Shown: one piece after another, positions 35,882 to 44,702 of the stretch
Layout: each line of letters opens with the position of its first letter
Numbering within the stretch: position 1 is the first letter of the stretch
Assembly: GCA_014860575.1 (NCBI GenBank)
Contig: JACZJK010000016.1
Location: 186,001 to 250,000 of the forward strand
From: Bacteroidales bacterium
GTDB taxonomy: Bacteria > Bacteroidota > Bacteroidia > Bacteroidales > JAAYJT01
Direction: 5' to 3'
DNA length: 64,000 nt
Notes under the pieces: model-generated
What the model was told of the DNA's origin: nothing
The model's database searches: none
What the model saw: only the letters and a program-made list of their open reading frames with translations
Translations under genes and position numbers: made by a program

Positions 35882-36484
35882 ATGATTCCTGTTGGAGAAA
35901 CCCTTGTATCCGATGATGTTGCTAATGTTCGCTTTTGCTGCGATCTGCCCCGCTGCCTTGGTGCATGTTGTGTGGCGGGCGATGCCGGAGCCCCTTTGGA
36001 AGAGGATGAAATAGCGCAAATACAGGACAGCCTTGAAGAAATAATTCCTTATATGGTCACCAAAGGAATTGAGGTGGTTCGGGAGTCAGGTGTTTTCGAT
36101 TACGATGCGGCAGGTAATTTTGTGACTCCCCTAGTGAATGGCCGGGAGTGTGCCTTTGTTTATTTCACCGGCAAGATTGCACGCTGTGCCATTGAGAAAG
36201 CCTATGATAGCGGCAAGATTGATTTCCGTAAGCCGGTTTCCTGTCATTTATATCCTATCAGGATTACATCCTACAACGGCTTTGAAGCAGTAAACTACCA
36301 CAAGTGGTCAATTTGCAACAAAGCGCTTACCAACGGCGCAAAACTTGATTTTCCTTTGTTTCGCTTCCTCAAGGATTCTCTGATCCGGAAATATGGCGAA
36401 GCGTGGTATAATGAGCTGGTGGAAACTATCATGCAGATGAAAAAAAACCCTGAGAGCAGACCGCTTCAGGGTTATTCAAATTAA
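35882..36484 (+). CDS. DUF3109 family Cys-rich protein
   Basis: A 200-residue cytoplasmic protein of the DUF3109 family, related to the YkgJ-type CxxCxxxCC metal-binding proteins; biochemical role unknown. Cysteines are in FCCDLPRCLGACCVAGD (residues 19-32), RECAFVYF, ARCAIEKAY, SCHLYPIRI and SICNKAL, consistent with Fe-S or zinc coordination. The last 40 bp of the gene also encode, on the other strand, the terminator of the convergent ferritin gene, so the 3' end is doubly used. It precedes ferritin tail to tail by 12 bp. Confidence 0.85.
   Translation: MIPVGETLVSDDVANVRFCCDLPRCLGACCVAGDAGAPLEEDEIAQIQDSLEEIIPYMVTKGIEVVRESGVFDYDAAGNFVTPLVNGRECAFVYFTGKIARCAIEKAYDSGKIDFRKPVSCHLYPIRITSYNGFEAVNYHKWSICNKALTNGAKLDFPLFRFLKDSLIRKYGEAWYNELVETIMQMKKNPESRPLQGYSN
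36441..36473 (-). terminator. Ferritin terminator lying inside the DUF3109 coding region
   Basis: AACCCTGA / TCAGGGTT (36446-36453, 36466-36473) with a 12-base loop. On the minus strand it is followed by eight or more T residues (36448-36441 region). It is 24 bp after the ferritin stop and entirely within the DUF3109 gene. Confidence 0.85.
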
Positions 36485-36496
36485 TTTATCAATAGC

Positions 36497-37012
36497 TTAT
36501 TCGCCTACACCTGCTTCAGGAGCTACTGCAAGAGCCGATAATTCCTTGTCAATATGGAAAAGTCCGCCCTTGGCATCACCAGCCAGCTTAAGCTGGTCAA
36601 GCACACCTTTTACGAGGCTTTCTTCTTCAATTTGTTCCTGAACAAACCATTGAAGAAAATTATGCGTGGTGTAATCCCGCTCTTCTATACAAAGGTGAAC
36701 GATTTCGTTAATGCTATGCGTTACATGCACTTCGTGCTTCATCACCTCTTCAAACAAAGAACTGAGGTTGCCAAACTCAAGCTTGGGTTGCTCAAGCGAT
36801 TGCAATTCGGCATGTCCTCCACGATCGTTCAGGTATTTTAAGAATTTCAGTTGGTGCATACGCTCTTCATCACTGTGCTTGTAGAGGAAAGCTGCCGCTC
36901 CGGGATAACCCTGTACCTCACACCATGAAGCCATGCTCATATAAATGCGTGAAGAATGTTCTTCCAATGCAATTTGATCATTGATTGCTTTTGCAATTTT
37001 TTCGGAAATCAT
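36497..37012 (-). CDS. ftnA: Ferritin
   Basis: A 171-residue bacterial non-heme ferritin that stores iron as ferric mineral in a 24-mer cage. Ferroxidase-site residues are visible in the four-helix bundle: E17 in ALEEHSSRIYM, then SDEERMHQLK near 47-56 (Glu and His of the site), and EEQIEEESLV near 126-135 on the third helix. The length and the start MISEKIAKAINDQI are typical. It is convergent with DUF3109, with its terminator embedded in that gene. Oxidative-stress genes lie about 8 kb away, so a shared iron/peroxide regime is plausible but unproven. Confidence 0.95.
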   Translation of the reverse strand: MISEKIAKAINDQIALEEHSSRIYMSMASWCEVQGYPGAAAFLYKHSDEERMHQLKFLKYLNDRGGHAELQSLEQPKLEFGNLSSLFEEVMKHEVHVTHSINEIVHLCIEERDYTTHNFLQWFVQEQIEEESLVKGVLDQLKLAGDAKGGLFHIDKELSALAVAPEAGVGE

Positions 37013-37124
37013 AATTTATTCATTTTTTGTGGTTAAATATGCCTGTTAATAAGGATACTAAAGTAACAAAGCCAGTTTGTTTTTGTTTTACAGACCCGGA
37101 AAATTGAGAATTAAGAGCGTCATG

Positions 37125-37385
37125 CGGTTGTGATACGATGGTCATACAGTTGAAATACATGGTCATACAATTGTCATACAGTTGCTACAGTTCATCTCCA
37201 TTACTCCAATACTCCATCACTCCAACCAATCAACCAAAGATCAAAGCCCAAAATCCAAAAAATAAATTCAAAATGGATGTAATTTGTGAATTTTAAATCT
37301 TAAATCTGGAATTTTGAATTAATAAATCCATTACTCCATACCTCCATGACTCCAACAAATTCACCAATAGACCAATTAACCAATT
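37125..37385 (+). repeat. Dispersed intergenic repeat, copy C, with TGTATGAC-type words
   Basis: The 375-bp gap between ferritin and the isochorismate synthase gene contains no gene. Positions 37125-37190 hold GGTCATACAGTTG-like words. A-rich AAAGCCCAAAATCCAAA words follow, then the core at 37295-37320 (AAATCTTAAATCTGG followed by AATTTTGAATT), then CCATTACTCCATACCTCCA words. The order matches copies A, B and D. Confidence 0.75.
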
Positions 37386-37387
37386 GA

Positions 37388-38467
37388 CTATTCCAACACT
37401 TTCTCAATCACGGATAGCAGCGTTTGGGCTTTAAGCTCAGTTTCTTCCCATTCTTTTTCAGGAACCGAATCTTTTGTGATCCCTCCTCCGGCAAAAAGTA
37501 TCATTTTTGATGATGTGATTTTCATACAACGCAGGTTCACAAATAAATCTGTTTTCCCTCTAAAGTTCACTGGACCTAGAAATCCGGTGTAATATTCACG
37601 GTTGTGGGATTCGAATTGTGAGATAAATTGAAGTGCCTTTGCTTTAGGAATGCCGCAAACAGCCGGAGTCGGATGCAAACTATTGATGATCTGAACTAAT
37701 GTTTCATCATCCGGAGTTCCAAAACTAAAATTTGTACACAGATGTTCCATCGCGCCAGCCTGTTTTGTAAAAGGGCCAGAAACCTCAAGATTATGAACAC
37801 GATGACCTGCCAGTGTTGTTTGAATATATTTGCTGACAATATTCTGTTCTTCACGCTCTTTTACTCCCCAATCACTTTGTGAGCCTGATTTCCGTGTACC
37901 AGCAAGCGCCATGGTGTTGCATTCACTGTCATGGCAAGAGATCAATGTTTCAGGTGTAGCACCCATCCAAATACCATAAGGCTGTATATGGGCAATGTAA
38001 ACGAATGCATTCGGGTAAGTTTTGCACAGCGTATTATACAATCTGATCAACTGCTGGTTCGAAAAACTTTCAATCACAGTTGTTCGCGAAATCACCACTT
38101 TGTTTGCCTCGCCAGACTTAAGAAGTTCAATCAGCTTTTTGAGGTCCTGGATATAAGTTTCTCTATCCGTATTGATTGTCATTTTGATTTCAGGCAACGA
38201 TTCTGATAACTGCATTTGATCAATCAGCGAATCAGGAATGTCTGATATAATCTCTGTAACAGCATCTGGTTCAAGAAACACTGTCGGATTTTGAGATGAG
38301 TTTATAAACGGAGATAGAATGAAGCCATGAAGATTAAATGCTTCCTGTAAAATGATAGGTTTGATTTTGCCGGAATAAATTGATGATCCTGATGATCCGG
38401 GCATTCTGAAAATCACGAACGGGCGCTTTACTTTATTCTTTTGTTGTTGGTTATCGGGCTTTAGCAT
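37388..38467 (-). CDS. menF: Isochorismate synthase
   Basis: A 359-residue chorismate-binding enzyme converting chorismate to isochorismate, the first step of menaquinone (or siderophore) synthesis. Signature segments include TPETLISCH near residue 186, MALAGTRKSG near 202, and HLCTNFSFGTPDDETLVQIINSLHPTPAVCGIPK (positions about 247-280). EYYTGFLGPVNF and the C-terminal FAGGGITKDSVPEKEWEET are family-defining. I chose the ATG at 38467 over an in-frame TTG at 38494. A hotdog thioesterase gene lies 13 bp upstream, which points to menaquinone rather than a siderophore. Neither menD nor menB is in the window. Confidence 0.88.
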   Translation of the reverse strand: MLKPDNQQQKNKVKRPFVIFRMPGSSGSSIYSGKIKPIILQEAFNLHGFILSPFINSSQNPTVFLEPDAVTEIISDIPDSLIDQMQLSESLPEIKMTINTDRETYIQDLKKLIELLKSGEANKVVISRTTVIESFSNQQLIRLYNTLCKTYPNAFVYIAHIQPYGIWMGATPETLISCHDSECNTMALAGTRKSGSQSDWGVKEREEQNIVSKYIQTTLAGHRVHNLEVSGPFTKQAGAMEHLCTNFSFGTPDDETLVQIINSLHPTPAVCGIPKAKALQFISQFESHNREYYTGFLGPVNFRGKTDLFVNLRCMKITSSKMILFAGGGITKDSVPEKEWEETELKAQTLLSVIEKVLE

Positions 38468-38480
38468 CTTGGTAATCTTA

Positions 38481-38897
38481 TCATTTTTTATCAATCACCA
38501 TCACCGTTAACCTTGAAATACAAACCAAACGGTTCCGTTCATCGCTGATGCGGATTTCCCAGACATGCAGTTTTCTTGAGTGCGCGATCACTGTTGCTTT
38601 GCCAAAAACATAACCCTCTTTCACCTTGCGCAGGTGGTTAGCATTTATCTCGATCCCAACGATAGCCTGTGTTTCATTGTCAGTCATCAGCACTGAACCT
38701 ACGCTCCCAAGTGACTCGGCCAATGCAGCGCTGGCGCCACCATGCAACAGACCGGCTGGTTGTTTTGTGCGATGATCAACCGGCATACGGGCACAAATGT
38801 AATCACTGCCCAATTCTGTGTATTCGATACCAAGATGTTGCATCATGGTGCCATTGTTCATGGCGTTAAGATCGGGAAGGGGAATTTGTTTGAGCAT
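38481..38897 (-). CDS. Hotdog-fold thioesterase, probable DHNA-CoA thioesterase (MenI-like)
   Basis: A 138-residue PaaI/4HBT-family acyl-CoA thioesterase. The segment LLHGGASAALAESLGSVGS near residues 50-68 is the conserved hotdog helix with the catalytic His/Gly region and a Glu. HLGIEYTELGSDYICARMPVD near 21-41 is the family N-terminus. Adjacency to menF suggests hydrolysis of 1,4-dihydroxy-2-naphthoyl-CoA in menaquinone synthesis, but this is inferred from context; general PaaI-type activity is an alternative. Confidence 0.85.
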   Translation of the reverse strand: MLKQIPLPDLNAMNNGTMMQHLGIEYTELGSDYICARMPVDHRTKQPAGLLHGGASAALAESLGSVGSVLMTDNETQAIVGIEINANHLRKVKEGYVFGKATVIAHSRKLHVWEIRISDERNRLVCISRLTVMVIDKK

Positions 38898-38948
38898 TAT
38901 AATTTGTTTTATGAGGCTAAAGCCACTTGATCATTCAGTTTTCGGGAA

Positions 38949-38968
38949 CCGTCAGCTAAAGCTGACGG
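38949..38968. repeat. Palindromic hairpin between lnt and the thioesterase gene
   Basis: CCGTCAGC-TAAA-GCTGACGG is a perfect 8-bp hairpin with a 4-base loop. It is flanked by inverted GGCTAAAG and CTTTAGCC words (38913-39015). It could end lnt transcription but lacks a T-run. It looks like a REP-type intergenic palindrome. Confidence 0.6.
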
Positions 38969-39009
38969 CAATATGTCTTTAGCCAACTGATTATAAAACA
39001 CAATTCATA

Positions 39010-40626
39010 TCAGGCTTTAGCCACATTTTTATTCTTCAATCGCAACATTACTGAAATCAGTAACATCAACACTGCACCAAATGACGAAATGCGTGCAATA
39101 TAATCGCCGAAACGCACGTAAAAAGTCTGCCCATCGCCGGTATAAACAGTTTGCCTGATCACGTCCGGCTCCCAGTAGTTGGTGGCTTGCAGGATATCAC
39201 CACGCTTGTTAACAAAGCACGAAATACCTGTATTTGCTGATCTTGCAATGGCACGCCTGGTTTCTATAGCCCTTACTGAAGAAAATAGTAAATGCTGGCG
39301 ATGCCCGGCTGTGTTTTCCCACCAGCCGTCATTGGTGATCACAAAAATCAAATCCGCTCCATTTTTTACGAAGCCAGCCATAAATTCCCCATAAACCGAT
39401 TCATAACAAATGGCGGTTCCTATTTTCAGCCCTTCCGAAGTAGAAAAGGGCGTTCGTTCTTCATCCACACCCAGGGTTCCCACTGTACCACCCAGGTCAA
39501 AAGCCAGGTTCTCAATGAACTTAACATAGCGAACCAAAGGCATTACTTCAACCCCGGGAGTGAGTTTTGATTTATGATAAAGCTGAAAATGTGAAGACGT
39601 ATCGAAAATCATGGCAGTATTATAGGCTTCATAATACAAGTCGGCATCCCGGAATTTTCTGGCTCCAGGTGTTAGTTTCTCAGCAGGTTCAAGCATTCTT
39701 CTGGAAGACAGGCCGATTACTATGCTTGCACCGGGATAATCATAGAGGTATTCACGGAAGTGGTTCACGCTCGGCGTATTATTCATGTTCTCTTCCCACA
39801 CATATTCCTGGATGGCGCTTTCGGGACAAACGATAAATTGCACTTCTTCATCAAGTTTTTGAACCGCAAGATCCCATATCCGGTCAGCTATTTCAAGCGG
39901 GGGTAGTTCGTATTGTTCGCCATAAGGGTCCACGTTAGGTTGGACCACAACAATATCAACCGGCTGGCCTTTATCTTCCTCCCATGTTTTATAAATAATT
40001 TGTGAAATCAGAATCGGGAGTAGGATCAGAGAAAAAACAAGCGCACTTCGTGAAAGCATTTTTTTAGCTGAATAGCGTTGCCGCAACTTTTTCCATGAAA
40101 GGAAAATCAAAATGTTGACAGCCAGCACCCAAACACTCCCACCAAAAATACCTGTAAATTCATACCACTGTATCCACGTTGGATAAGCGCTGAAACCATT
40201 GCCCAGGCTCAGCCAGGGCCAGTTCAGATCCCAGTGGTGGTGTATAAACTCAAAGGTGATCCAAAAGAAAACAAGTGAAAGATATCCCTGGGATGGCTTT
40301 GTAAGTGTTCGGCGGACAAAATGAAAAAGTACAAAGAAAACCGTCATGAAGATCGAATTCAATACTATAGCCAGGGCTGCTCCAACCGCTGTTGAATGAA
40401 CAATCCACCAGGTAGTCAATAGGTTCCAGATAAAAAACGACCATAAAAGGTAGGGGACAATAGAAAAAACCGAATTGATGTTTTTTTGTTTCCAGAAATG
40501 ATCTTCAATGATCAGCAGCGGTACGAAGGCGGTAAAAAGCAGGCTTGGCAATCCGTACATTGGCCAGGCGATGCTCAAAAGCAATCCGCTCAAAGACGAA
40601 AGCAAAATCAGGTGGAAGCGCTTCAT
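39010..40626 (-). CDS. lnt: Apolipoprotein N-acyltransferase
   Basis: Lnt adds the third acyl chain to the N-terminal Cys of lipoproteins in the inner membrane. The 538 residues include about seven N-terminal hydrophobic segments (to about residue 215) and a C-terminal nitrilase-fold domain. The catalytic triad is visible as E269 (CPESAIQEY), K354 (YHKSKLTPGVEVMPL) and C407 (AICYESVYGEF). The segment VVQPNVDPYGEQ near 227-238 is also conserved. It starts 9 bp after the pgk stop, so the two are probably co-transcribed. Confidence 0.94.
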   Translation of the reverse strand: MKRFHLILLSSLSGLLLSIAWPMYGLPSLLFTAFVPLLIIEDHFWKQKNINSVFSIVPYLLWSFFIWNLLTTWWIVHSTAVGAALAIVLNSIFMTVFFVLFHFVRRTLTKPSQGYLSLVFFWITFEFIHHHWDLNWPWLSLGNGFSAYPTWIQWYEFTGIFGGSVWVLAVNILIFLSWKKLRQRYSAKKMLSRSALVFSLILLPILISQIIYKTWEEDKGQPVDIVVVQPNVDPYGEQYELPPLEIADRIWDLAVQKLDEEVQFIVCPESAIQEYVWEENMNNTPSVNHFREYLYDYPGASIVIGLSSRRMLEPAEKLTPGARKFRDADLYYEAYNTAMIFDTSSHFQLYHKSKLTPGVEVMPLVRYVKFIENLAFDLGGTVGTLGVDEERTPFSTSEGLKIGTAICYESVYGEFMAGFVKNGADLIFVITNDGWWENTAGHRQHLLFSSVRAIETRRAIARSANTGISCFVNKRGDILQATNYWEPDVIRQTVYTGDGQTFYVRFGDYIARISSFGAVLMLLISVMLRLKNKNVAKA

Positions 40627-40635
40627 GTTCTTTTA

Positions 40636-41829
40636 TTAGTCGTTTTCAATCGCTGCAACACCAGGTAAGGTTTTGCCCTCAATATATTCAAGCATAGCCC
40701 CGCCACCAGTTGAAACATAGCTTATTTTATCGGCCAGTTTAAATTTATTGATTGCAGCTACTGAGTCGCCACCACCTACCAGAGAAAATGCACCTTTTTC
40801 GGTAGCCCTTGCAACAACTTCGGCAATGAACTTTGTACCATGCTGGAAATTGCACATTTCAAAAACTCCCATTGGCCCATTCCATAGGATGGTTTTGGAA
40901 TTCATTATAATTTCCTCAAATTGCACACATGAGCGTTTTCCAATATCCAAACCCAGGTATCCATCTGGAATTTCATTTGCAGCACATTCCATTCGCTTTG
41001 CGTCGTTAGCGAAAGCGTCGGCGGCAATAGTGTCAACCGGAAGATACAGATCGGTGCCAAATGCCTTGGCTCCCTCAATAATATTTTTAGCCACATCAAG
41101 CAATTCATTCTCAACCATGGAGCCACCGATTTTTCCGCCCATTGATTTTATAAAAGTAAACATCATGCCTCCGCCAATAATCAGGTTGTCAACTTTCCCG
41201 ATCAGGTGATTGATGACCTGAATTTTCGAAGACACTTTTGCTCCGCCAAGGATTGCTGTGAAGGGGCGTTCAGCATCATGGACTACTTTCTTTAAACTGC
41301 TTACTTCAGCATTCATAAGGCGCCCGAACATTTTATCATCTGGAAAAAACCTTGCAATTACAGCCGTTGAGGCATGTTCGCGGTGCGCCGTTCCGAAGGC
41401 ATCATTGATGTAAACATCACCAAGGGCAGATAATTTTTTTGCGAAATCAACATCTCCTGCTTCTTCTTCCTTATAAAAACGAAGGTTCTCCAATAGTAGA
41501 ATCTGCCCGGGTTTGAGTTCAGCAGAGAGTTTTAAGGCTTCTTCGCCAATGCAATCATTGGCAAACAGAACATCGGTTTTGAATAACTCGTTAAGATACT
41601 CGACTAAATGTCTGAGCGAGAGCTTGTCTTCAGGGCCTTTTTTGGGCCTTCCCAGGTGCGACATCAGGATGGCCGAACCACCTTTTGAGAGAATTTCGCT
41701 GATTGTGTCAAACGTGGCGTCAATGCGGTTTGTATCGGTAATTTTTTGATCATCGTCAAGCGGCACATTATAATCTACCCTGATGAGGGCTTTCTTTCCA
41801 TTGAAGTTATAGTCTTTTAACGTTTTCAT
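40636..41829 (-). CDS. pgk: Phosphoglycerate kinase
   Basis: Pgk transfers phosphate from 1,3-bisphosphoglycerate to ADP in glycolysis. I use the ATG at 41829 (MKTLKDYNFNGKKALIRVDYN), giving 397 residues; an upstream in-frame ATG adds 13 residues of no family resemblance. Family segments: RVDYNVPLDD near 17-26, SHLGRPKKGPE near 57-67, LLENLRFYKEEE near 109-120, AILGGAKVSSKI near 197-208, and the nucleotide-binding GGGDSVAAINKF near 358-369. A good divergent promoter lies 55 bp upstream. Confidence 0.96.
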   Translation of the reverse strand: MKTLKDYNFNGKKALIRVDYNVPLDDDQKITDTNRIDATFDTISEILSKGGSAILMSHLGRPKKGPEDKLSLRHLVEYLNELFKTDVLFANDCIGEEALKLSAELKPGQILLLENLRFYKEEEAGDVDFAKKLSALGDVYINDAFGTAHREHASTAVIARFFPDDKMFGRLMNAEVSSLKKVVHDAERPFTAILGGAKVSSKIQVINHLIGKVDNLIIGGGMMFTFIKSMGGKIGGSMVENELLDVAKNIIEGAKAFGTDLYLPVDTIAADAFANDAKRMECAANEIPDGYLGLDIGKRSCVQFEEIIMNSKTILWNGPMGVFEMCNFQHGTKFIAEVVARATEKGAFSLVGGGDSVAAINKFKLADKISYVSTGGGAMLEYIEGKTLPGVAAIEND

Positions 41830-41883
41830 TTTTATGTGGTTTTTAATGTTATGAATTTGAATGAACACTTATAAAGCCGTTTG

Positions 41884-41915
41884 CAAATATAGGTATTTGA
41901 TTTTTTTGGCTGCAA
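41884..41915 (-). promoter_or_regulatory. Promoter of pgk
   Basis: On the minus strand TTG (41915-41913) and TATATTTG (41891-41884) are separated by 21 bases, matching the Bacteroidota consensus. Confidence 0.65.
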
Positions 41916-41986
41916 ACCAGTTATTAAGTCTTTGTATTTTATTATGTTTTGTTTCTACGAACTTGAAGCAAGTGGTTTTTATGTTT

Positions 41987-42015
41987 TTGAGCAAAACTTT
42001 AAAATCTTACCTTTG
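41987..42015 (+). promoter_or_regulatory. Promoter of the methionine aminotransferase gene
   Basis: TTG (41987-41989, in a TTTTTG run) and TACCTTTG (42008-42015) are separated by 18 bases, 20 bp before the ATG at 42036. Confidence 0.6.
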
Positions 42016-42035
42016 CCTGCTAAAATTATTATCTG

Positions 42036-43193
42036 ATGGAAAATTACCCCTGGTCAGTAGGATCGAAATTGCCAAATATGGGCACTTCAATCTTTGCAGT
42101 AATGACCCAATTGGCTACTGACCATAAAGCCATTAACCTTTCGCAGGGCTTTCCTGATTTTCCTGTTTCTGAGAACCTGATATCATTGGTTCATAAGTAC
42201 ATGAAGAAGGGGTACAACCAATATGCCCCCATGCCCGGAGTACTTCAATTACGAAAAGCCATAGCCGAAAAAATCAAAAAAACCTTTGGGGCAGAGTACG
42301 ACCCGATAACTGATATTACTGTTACGGCGGGCGCAACGCAGGCCATTTATGCAATTATCTCTGCTTTTGTGCGAACCGATGATGAAGTCATAATTTTTGA
42401 ACCGGCTTACGATTCGTATGCACCATCGGTAAAAATAAATGGTGGTCTTGTGAAATATGCTACCTTGCAGCAACCCGATTTTAGTATTGACTGGCAACGA
42501 TTCCCGGCATTGATTTCGAACCGGACGCGCATGATCATTATCAATTCACCGCATAACCCTACAGGTACTGTGTTGAGCCATAATGATATAAACCAACTGA
42601 TCAGGATTACCCGCAATCGCGATATAATCATACTTAGCGATGAGGTATATGAGCATCTCATTTTCGACGGGCTGCAGCACGAAAGTGTCAGCAAATACCC
42701 CGAACTAGCTTCAAAAAGTCTGGTAGTTGGATCCTTTGGCAAAACCTTTCATGCAACCGGATGGAAAACAGGCTTTGTGGCAGCGCCTGCCAACCTCACT
42801 TCTGAATTACGAAAAGCGCATCAATTCATTGTTTTTGCTTCCAATACTCCTGTTCAGCATGCGATAGCAGAGTTTTTGGAAGATGAAGAAAATTACATTC
42901 ACCTTCCGGGGTATTACCAGCAAAAAAGAGATTTATTCTTCAATCTTACAAAGGGATCAAGATTCAAACCGTTGCCATGTAACGGAACCTATTTTCAAAC
43001 GCTTGATTATAGCAATATTTCTGACGAAGATGAGATGGAATTTGCTATTCGGCTCATCAAAGACCATAAAATTGCTTCGGTTCCGCTATCAGCGTTTTAT
43101 TATAAAAACGATGATAATAAGCATTTGCGTTTCTGCTTTGCTAAAACCGAGGAAACACTTGAAAAAGCGGCTAAGATATTATGCAAGATTTAA
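42036..43193 (+). CDS. ybdL: Methionine/aromatic aminotransferase (YbdL-like, PLP class I)
   Basis: A 385-residue class I aminotransferase transaminating 2-oxo-4-methylthiobutyrate to methionine (and related substrates). INLSQGFPDFPV near 33-44 and QYAPMPGVLQLRKAI near 62-76 are typical of the YbdL/glutamine-transaminase group. SPHNPTG is at 171-177, SDEVYEH near 201-207, and the PLP Lys is K236 in SFGKTFHATGWKTG. It overlaps the omega-amidase gene by 13 bp. That pairing fits a system in which glutamine is the amino donor and the amidase removes the 2-oxoglutaramate by-product. Confidence 0.92.
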   Translation: MENYPWSVGSKLPNMGTSIFAVMTQLATDHKAINLSQGFPDFPVSENLISLVHKYMKKGYNQYAPMPGVLQLRKAIAEKIKKTFGAEYDPITDITVTAGATQAIYAIISAFVRTDDEVIIFEPAYDSYAPSVKINGGLVKYATLQQPDFSIDWQRFPALISNRTRMIIINSPHNPTGTVLSHNDINQLIRITRNRDIIILSDEVYEHLIFDGLQHESVSKYPELASKSLVVGSFGKTFHATGWKTGFVAAPANLTSELRKAHQFIVFASNTPVQHAIAEFLEDEENYIHLPGYYQQKRDLFFNLTKGSRFKPLPCNGTYFQTLDYSNISDEDEMEFAIRLIKDHKIASVPLSAFYYKNDDNKHLRFCFAKTEETLEKAAKILCKI

Positions 43194-43975
43194 AGGTAAG
43201 CATTGTACAATCCGATCTCGCGTGGCGTGACCCCGAACGCAATCTGCAACATTTCGATGCACTGATTGCTTCAATCACTGAACCTACTGATCTGATTGTA
43301 CTGCCCGAAATGTTTACCACAGGGTTCACAATGCAGCCGGAATCGCTCGCCGAAGATGTAAAGAGCACAACCTTAAAGTGGATGCTTGGCAAAGCAGCCG
43401 AAAAACAATGTGCTGTGATGGGAAGCTACATCGTAGTAGAGGATGGGAAATATTTGAACCGTCTTTATGTAGTGTTACCAAACGGCGAATCATTTTTCTA
43501 TGACAAAAAGCATCTTTTCAGGATGGCGGAGGAGGATAAATTTTTTACTCCCGGAAATGAAAGATTGGTAGTTAAACTAAAAGGTTGGAAATTAAATCTC
43601 CAAATTTGCTACGATTTGCGTTTCCCTGTTTGGTGCCGGAATTCATACAAGGCCGGGGAATACGATTTTGACTGCCAGATATTTATAGCAAACTGGCCCG
43701 AAATCAGGAACCATGCCTGGAAAACTCTCTTAACAGCAAGGGCCATTGAAAATCAATCGTACGTTGTGGGCGTAAATAGAATCGGTTCTGATGGTAATGG
43801 AATCTCTCATAGCGGTGATTCAATGGTTATTGATCCGTGGGGCGCGAAAATTTCAGAAACCTTACCACATCAGGAATTGGTTGAAACCATAACACTTTCG
43901 GCAGGCAAACTTGAATCTTTCCGGAAGAATATCACCTTTGGCCTCGACTGGGATAAATTTGAACTCAAACAGTAG
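43181..43975 (+). CDS. yafV: Omega-amidase (YafV-like nitrilase)
   Basis: A 264-residue nitrilase-superfamily amidase, probably hydrolysing 2-oxoglutaramate or 2-oxosuccinamate. The triad is E43 (LPEMFTTGF), K110 (YDKKHLF) and C143 (QICYDLRFPVW). These segments are the usual signature of the omega-amidase subgroup. The start overlaps the aminotransferase stop by 13 bp, strongly suggesting joint function in methionine salvage or glutamine-driven transamination. Confidence 0.92.
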   Translation: MQDLKVSIVQSDLAWRDPERNLQHFDALIASITEPTDLIVLPEMFTTGFTMQPESLAEDVKSTTLKWMLGKAAEKQCAVMGSYIVVEDGKYLNRLYVVLPNGESFFYDKKHLFRMAEEDKFFTPGNERLVVKLKGWKLNLQICYDLRFPVWCRNSYKAGEYDFDCQIFIANWPEIRNHAWKTLLTARAIENQSYVVGVNRIGSDGNGISHSGDSMVIDPWGAKISETLPHQELVETITLSAGKLESFRKNITFGLDWDKFELKQ

Positions 43976-43984
43976 TACGCAGAT

Positions 43985-44689
43985 TTATTTCATCGGCACC
44001 TCGATGACAATCAAATCAGTATCCTGTTTTGCCGAAATGCTTATCTGAGGCTGATCAACAATTCCCATTCCATCACGTTGCCCTAGCAATTCAGTGTTTA
44101 CCTCAACTTCACCGCTGATCACAAACAAATAAACACCGTTATCTTCAAGAAAGGGTTTATAGTCAACTGCGTTTTTTTCTTTTAGCACAATGCGCGATAA
44201 ATAGGCTTTCTGATGAATGTATAGTGAGTTGTGAGCGCCATCGGGCGAAACAAGCAATTGAAATTGATTGATGCGTGCAGCCGGATCAAAATACCGAGAG
44301 TCGTAGCGCGGATCAATATTCATTGACCTGGGATAAATCCAGATTTGCAAAAAATTGGCTTTCTGATCGGACGTGGCGTTGTGTTCGGAATGTGAAATTC
44401 CTTTGCCTGCCGACATTACCTGTACTTTGTTGACATCAATAATATCGTCCGAACCATAACTGTCGCGATGGGCCAGGGCACCGGTTATAGGAATGGAAAT
44501 GATTTCCATGTTGTTGTGCGGGTGCAGCCCAAAGCCGCTTCCGCCTTCAATAATGTCATCGTTCAGCACCCTCAGTTTCCCGAAATGCATCCGTGATGGA
44601 TCGTAATAATCAGCAAAACTGAAAGTGTGATGCGATTTAAGCCAGCCGTGATCGGCATAGCCCCTGGTATTTGCACGGTGTAATATCAT
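43985..44689 (-). CDS. Pirin family protein
   Basis: A 234-residue bicupin. The opening LHRANTRGYADHGWLKSHHT with SFADYYDPSRMHFGKLRVLN is typical of pirins of the YhhW/quercetinase-like group. Metal-binding His and Glu residues are present (HPHNNMEIISI near 57-67, HSEHNATSDQ near 101-110). Some relatives degrade quercetin; the role of most is unknown. It lies next to dps, peroxiredoxin and oxyR, so an oxidative-stress or flavonoid-related role is possible but inferred. Confidence 0.9.
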   Translation of the reverse strand: MILHRANTRGYADHGWLKSHHTFSFADYYDPSRMHFGKLRVLNDDIIEGGSGFGLHPHNNMEIISIPITGALAHRDSYGSDDIIDVNKVQVMSAGKGISHSEHNATSDQKANFLQIWIYPRSMNIDPRYDSRYFDPAARINQFQLLVSPDGAHNSLYIHQKAYLSRIVLKEKNAVDYKPFLEDNGVYLFVISGEVEVNTELLGQRDGMGIVDQPQISISAKQDTDLIVIEVPMK

Positions 44690-44702
44690 GATTGGTTTTT
44701 TT

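Noticed and set aside
37388-38897. Siderophore (enterobactin-like) biosynthesis start, from isochorismate synthase
   Set aside because: No entA, entB or NRPS genes are adjacent, and a hotdog thioesterase is. Menaquinone synthesis is the simpler reading.
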